Below, one piece after another: positions 5,828 through 8,884 of a DNA stretch of 8,884 nucleotides (within the stretch, counting starts at the first letter, position 1; every line of letters starts with the position of its first letter). Location: NCBI GenBank assembly GCA_964502665.1, contig CAZCXP010000108.1:1-8884 (forward strand), in the 5' to 3' direction. The notes under the pieces are model-generated. The model saw nothing but the letters and a program-made list of their open reading frames with translations, did no database searches and had not been told where the DNA came from. Origin of the DNA: SOKG01 sp964502665. Its GTDB lineage: Bacteria; Chloroflexota; Dehalococcoidia; SZUA-161. A program made the position numbers and the translations under genes.

Positions 5828-5856
5828 TTCACTGCGAGGGCGCTTCGTGCTATAAT
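5828..5856 (+). promoter_or_regulatory. Predicted tig promoter
   Basis: TTCACT (5828-5833, 4 of 6 to the -35 consensus), a 17-bp spacer and a perfect TATAAT (5851-5856). The start site would fall at about 5861-5864, only 2-5 nt before the tig ATG at 5866. GGGG at 5857-5860 would lie upstream of the start and so could not serve as a ribosome site. Confidence 0.55.
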
Positions 5857-5865
5857 GGGGATGAT

Positions 5866-7209
5866 ATGAAGGTGACGAAAGATGAGATCGAGGGGAGCCA
5901 GGTGGTGCTCAACATCGAGGTTGAAGGGGAAGAGATGGAGGGCGCAATTCGGCAGGCCTACCGTCGCCTGGGGGCCAAAACAGCTGTCCCCGGCTTCCGC
6001 AAGGGGAAGGCTCCTTCTGCAATACTGGAGCAGTATTTTGGGAAGAGTGCCTTGATTGAAGACGCTGCTGAGCATCTTCTACCCGAAGTCTATGATCGGG
6101 CAATTCGAGAGCAGGAGGTGGAGGCTATAGCCCAGCCGCAGATCGAGGTTATCCAGATCGACCCGTTGGCATTTAAGGCTACGGTTCCGGTACGGCCTAC
6201 TGTTAAGCTGGACGACTATCACCAGATCAAGTTCGAGCTGGAGCCAGTGGTGGTTACAGAGGAGGAGGTGACAGAGGCCCTGGAGAATATTCGCTATATG
6301 CAGGCACCATGGGAGCCTGCGGAGCGGGCGGCGAGATTTGGCGATTTGCTGGCCATCGATGTGGAAGGTAGCGTAGGGGACAAGAGTGTCATTAATGAAA
6401 AACAGGGGTGGTATCGATTGTCGCCCGATCAGCCGTCGCCACTCCCCGGCTTCGCTGAACAGCTCGAGGGAGCAGAGAGGGGAGAGGAGAGAGCGTTCAC
6501 GTTGACATTGCCTGCGGAGCAAGGAGATTTTGGTGGCCAGGAATGCAATTTCAGGGTCCTGGTCAACGAGATCAAGCAGAAGAACCTTCCTGAGCTAGAC
6601 GACGAGTTTGCCAAAAGCCTCGGCCAGGGTTTGGAGACATTGGATTCACTCAAGGAGAAGATTGCTGCTGACCTTAAGTCCAGAAAAGAGTGGGAGGCGA
6701 AGAGTAACCTTGAGGAGAAGGCGATCAAGGCTCTGGTCGATCTTGCCCAGGTAGATTTCCCCGACATCATGGTGCAAAGTGAGATCGATCACATCATCGC
6801 TGAGCGAGAGCAGCAGTTTGGCGATCGAGCGAGTCTCGAGAACTACCTCAGCAGCGTCAAGAAAACGGAGGATGAGTTCAGAAACGAACTCAGGCCAGTG
6901 GCGGAGCGGATCGTAATTCGCTCGGTGGTATTGCAGAAGTTCGCTGAACTGGAGGGGGTTGAGGTCGGTGCTGCTGACATCGATGCCGAGGTGGAGCGCA
7001 TGAAGCAGCATGCTTCTGATGAAGGAGTGCGACAGCTTCTGGATTCACCGTCTGCTCGAGAGTCGCTAGGCAGGAATATGTTCATCAGGAAGGCGATCGA
7101 TCGCCTATTTGAGATAGCTACAGTGGAGGAGGCGCCTGTAAGTTCAGAGGCTGAATCTGCAGCATCGCAATCCAAGGAAGAGGGGGACGAAAATGGAGAT
7201 GCAACCTAG
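5866..7209 (+). CDS. tig: Trigger factor, ribosome-associated chaperone
   Basis: 447-residue chaperone that docks at the ribosomal exit tunnel and shields new chains; length is normal for the family. The N-terminal ribosome-binding domain (1-115) carries the signature GFRKGKAP (43-50), the loop that contacts protein L23. The middle FKBP-like segment (about 155-240) is divergent. It keeps IDVEGSV (164-170) and PGF (194-196), but where E. coli has F-T-G it has V-E-G, and the usual glycine-rich flap and Y-H segment are not recognisable. Prolyl isomerase activity may be weak or absent (inference). LPELDDEFAKSLG (241-253) opens the C-terminal substrate-cradle domain, and the protein ends in an acidic tail (about 420-447). 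The ATG at 5866 is preceded by TATAAT and no usable Shine-Dalgarno. The 3' end overlaps clpP by 17 bp, indicating coexpression of folding and proteolysis genes. Confidence 0.97.
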   Translation: MKVTKDEIEGSQVVLNIEVEGEEMEGAIRQAYRRLGAKTAVPGFRKGKAPSAILEQYFGKSALIEDAAEHLLPEVYDRAIREQEVEAIAQPQIEVIQIDPLAFKATVPVRPTVKLDDYHQIKFELEPVVVTEEEVTEALENIRYMQAPWEPAERAARFGDLLAIDVEGSVGDKSVINEKQGWYRLSPDQPSPLPGFAEQLEGAERGEERAFTLTLPAEQGDFGGQECNFRVLVNEIKQKNLPELDDEFAKSLGQGLETLDSLKEKIAADLKSRKEWEAKSNLEEKAIKALVDLAQVDFPDIMVQSEIDHIIAEREQQFGDRASLENYLSSVKKTEDEFRNELRPVAERIVIRSVVLQKFAELEGVEVGAADIDAEVERMKQHASDEGVRQLLDSPSARESLGRNMFIRKAIDRLFEIATVEEAPVSSEAESAASQSKEEGDENGDAT

Positions 7210-7813
7210 TAACGTGATTCCTTTCGTAATCGAAAGCAGTGCTCGTGGGGAGCGTACCTTCGATATATACTCCCTGCTGCTCAAGGAGCGCATTGTCTTT
7301 CTGGGCTATCCGATTAGCGACCAAATAGCCAATGTGGTAATCGCCCAGCTCCTCTATCTGGAGCGCGAGGACCCGGACAAGGATATCAGTCTCTACATCC
7401 ATTGCCCTGGCGGCGTCATCAACTCTGGACTGGCTATCTACGACACCATTCAGCTCATCCGCTGCGATGTGTCCACCATCTGTGTTGGCCTGGCGGCCAG
7501 CATGGGCACGGTTTTGCTCGCTGGTGGCGCCAAGGGCAAACGTTATGCTCTGCCAAATGCCACCGTCCACATGCATCAGCCCATGGGCGGCGCCCAAGGA
7601 CAAGCGGCGGATATCGAGATCGCAGCCCGGGAGATACTGAGGTTGCAGGACGTGATCCGCTCCATACTGGTCAAGCATACTGGTCAGCCATTGGAGAGAA
7701 TCGCTCACGATACCGACCGTGACTTCTACATGAATGCCGAGGCGGCAATGGAGTACGGGGTGATCGACGAGATACTTAAGGGGTCCGGGGCCCAAGAGAA
7801 GAAGTCAGCCTAA
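7193..7813 (+). CDS. clpP: ATP-dependent Clp protease, proteolytic subunit
   Basis: 206-residue serine protease subunit that forms the double-heptamer chamber fed by ClpX, ClpA or ClpC. The catalytic triad is Ser103 (GLAASMG), His128 (MHQPMGG) and Asp177 (DRDFYM). The 25- and 49-residue spacings between them match E. coli ClpP exactly. The glycine pair of the oxyanion region is present (CPGG, 71-74), although the usual I-N-S-P-G-G is I-H-C-P-G-G here. The ATG at 7193 is chosen over the ATG two codons later because AGGGGG (7181-7186) sits 6 nt upstream. The start lies inside tig, out of frame, with a 17-bp overlap, so translation is probably coupled to tig. clpX, which often follows tig-clpP, is absent: the next gene is convergent. 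The ClpP partner must be encoded elsewhere. Confidence 0.98.
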   Translation: MEMQPSNVIPFVIESSARGERTFDIYSLLLKERIVFLGYPISDQIANVVIAQLLYLEREDPDKDISLYIHCPGGVINSGLAIYDTIQLIRCDVSTICVGLAASMGTVLLAGGAKGKRYALPNATVHMHQPMGGAQGQAADIEIAAREILRLQDVIRSILVKHTGQPLERIAHDTDRDFYMNAEAAMEYGVIDEILKGSGAQEKKSA

Positions 7814-7830
7814 GCCAGGCTACCTTCTGC

Positions 7831-8796
7831 TCACATGGGGCGCCCTGCACGCTCCTGGTAACTCTGAGCCAGTTCACCCAGGGAGGGAAGCCCGGCCCTG
7901 GCACCGGTTTCCCTGATACAGAACTGGGCCATGATCTCTCCCAGAAGGCCACACTCTCGCAGGCTCTTTTCCTTTAGTATGCCGTAGAGAACGCCGGCGG
8001 CGAAGGCATCGCCGGCGCCGGTGGTATCCATCACCCTTCGTTTCCCAGACGGCTCATCCTCTATCATGCATTCCTGCTCGCCGTCGCTGAGATAGCAAGC
8101 CATGGTCTTCCCTTGCCTGATAATCCCCTTGCCCAGAGTGACTGCCACCGTTTGGCAACCTTGCTCCAGGCACCTTTGAACTCCCTTCTCAAACCCTTCG
8201 TGGGTCAGTTGCTCCAGTTCATGCCTATTGAGGAACAAGATATAAGTCCTTCTTATTATCGGCGCCAGGGCAGGTAGCCCCTTGGCAGCGTATATCTCCC
8301 CTGGAGAGAAACTGATCTTAACCGATGGTGATAGCTTGCCAGCTACACTTCGCTGGATTTCGAGCTGCTTCCCGTCAACGAAGGAGGAGAGGTGAAGAAT
8401 CTTGGCTTGATTTAAGCAGGCCAAGTCTATGTCCCGAGCGGTTAGCAGGCGATTTGCCCCCGGTGAGACGTAGAGGGCTCTCCTGCCCAGGCGGTCGGTG
8501 AGGCAAATCACCGAGCCGGTCTCAGCCTTGGGCTTGACCTTGATCTGGCTGCTGTCAACGCCTACCCTCTCGAAATCTCTGAGCAGCATCTGCCCCGGGT
8601 CGTCATTGCCAACAGCACCGACGAAACCGGTAGCTATCCCCAGCCTGGCCAGTCCATAGACGGTATTTGCCGCTGAGCCCCCTGGAGAGAGGGTGAACCC
8701 CCTTATAGGTGCCTCGCCATCGGTTAGAGTGCGCTGCACCAGATATAATTGGTCGATGTTCATGGCACCGAACCCTATTATCTCAAGTGAGCCCAT
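7831..8796 (-). CDS. PfkB / ribokinase-family carbohydrate kinase
   Basis: 321-residue kinase of the PfkB fold that phosphorylates a sugar or nucleoside hydroxyl with ATP. PfkB signature 1 is seen at PGGSAANTVYGLARLG (38-53). LNRHELEQL (189-197) supplies the conserved N-x-x-E Mg/ATP motif. Signature 2 is DTTGAGDAFAAGVLYG (257-272), with catalytic base Asp263 and the GAGD anion hole. The N-terminal GAMNID pattern and the length fit ribokinase, fructokinase or adenosine kinase-like proteins, but the substrate cannot be named. No transporter or pathway gene is adjacent. The ATG at 8796 has an AGGA ribosome site (minus strand, 8808-8805) 8 nt upstream. The gene converges on clpP with only 17 bp between stop codons, and no clear terminator is visible there. 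Upstream lies a hairpin repeat at the window edge. Confidence 0.93.
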   Translation of the reverse strand: MGSLEIIGFGAMNIDQLYLVQRTLTDGEAPIRGFTLSPGGSAANTVYGLARLGIATGFVGAVGNDDPGQMLLRDFERVGVDSSQIKVKPKAETGSVICLTDRLGRRALYVSPGANRLLTARDIDLACLNQAKILHLSSFVDGKQLEIQRSVAGKLSPSVKISFSPGEIYAAKGLPALAPIIRRTYILFLNRHELEQLTHEGFEKGVQRCLEQGCQTVAVTLGKGIIRQGKTMACYLSDGEQECMIEDEPSGKRRVMDTTGAGDAFAAGVLYGILKEKSLRECGLLGEIMAQFCIRETGARAGLPSLGELAQSYQERAGRPM

Positions 8797-8847
8797 TTAT
8801 GGTATCCTGCAACAATCTCGCCAGAAATTCCTCGAAGGGAGGCCCTC

Positions 8848-8884
8848 ACCCAAACCCTCTCCCTTGAAGGGAGAGGGCTAGGGT
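8848..8884. repeat. GC-rich hairpin repeat, probably a dispersed genomic element, cut by window edge
   Basis: CCCTCTCCCT (8855-8864) and AGGGAGAGGG (8868-8877) form a perfect 10-bp stem with loop TGA. An outer ACCC/GGGT pair (8848-8851 and 8881-8884) is separated from it by a 3-by-3 internal loop. The sequence just outside on the left (GGCCCTC, 8842-8848) suggests the stem continues beyond base 8884. The form resembles REP/BIME-like palindromic elements found in many copies between genes in various bacteria. It lies upstream of the sugar kinase and could also end transcription from a neighbouring gene to the right. Confidence 0.65.

Noticed and set aside
7118..7795. Minus-strand open frame of 225 codons
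   Set aside because: Antisense shadow of clpP. The plus frame has the complete catalytic triad.
7807..7821. AGCCT-N5-AGGCT hairpin at the end of clpP as a terminator
   Set aside because: Only a 5-bp stem, starting inside the clpP stop region, and no T-tract on either strand.

Overview
This window is ordinary bacterial chromosome with a moderately high G+C content and dense gene packing. Most genes have a Shine-Dalgarno sequence. The gene set suggests an anaerobic or sediment-type bacterium. A Chloroflexota (Dehalococcoidia-like) source is my best guess, from the style of the ClpP and trigger factor proteins, a non-discriminating-type AspRS, a lone C2H2 zinc-finger protein and acyl-CoA dehydrogenase/ETF genes. 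This assignment is inference, not proven.

Left part (1-3020, all minus strand): a nitronate monooxygenase/enoyl reductase-like FMN protein (3020-2064) is followed, after a 179-bp gap, by an acyl-CoA dehydrogenase (1884-727). The dehydrogenase overlaps by 4 bp the start of the electron transfer flavoprotein beta subunit (etfB, 730 to beyond base 1). The dehydrogenase and its electron acceptor thus form one operon, with a good sigma70-type promoter at 1942-1915, an AAGGAGAG ribosome site and a TTG start codon. A 44-bp imperfect palindrome lies in the gap, just after the FMN gene's stop.

Middle (3021-3614): about 600 bp with no convincing gene, but rich in short repeats. These are a pair of 9-bp direct repeats, several inverted repeats and a cluster of TGTGTTA/TTGTGTT motifs in both orientations. 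The cluster leads directly into a small gene (3615-3986) for a 123-residue protein with one canonical eukaryotic-style C2H2 zinc finger and a coiled-coil tail. This is the most unusual part of the window.

Right part, plus strand (3615-7813): zinc-finger gene, aspS (aspartyl-tRNA synthetase), tig (trigger factor), clpP (protease subunit). aspS and tig each have a TATAAT box only 7 and 9 nt before the ATG, which suggests leaderless or nearly leaderless mRNAs. tig and clpP overlap by 17 bp, but clpX does not follow. Instead a PfkB/ribokinase-family sugar kinase (8796-7831, minus strand) converges on clpP with a 17-bp gap. The window ends in a G/C-rich hairpin repeat (8848-8884) that is probably a dispersed genomic element.

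Functionally the window joins lipid or acyl-CoA oxidation with electron transfer (left) to translation, nascent-chain folding and proteolysis (right). The repeat-rich, possibly autoregulated zinc-finger locus lies between them.
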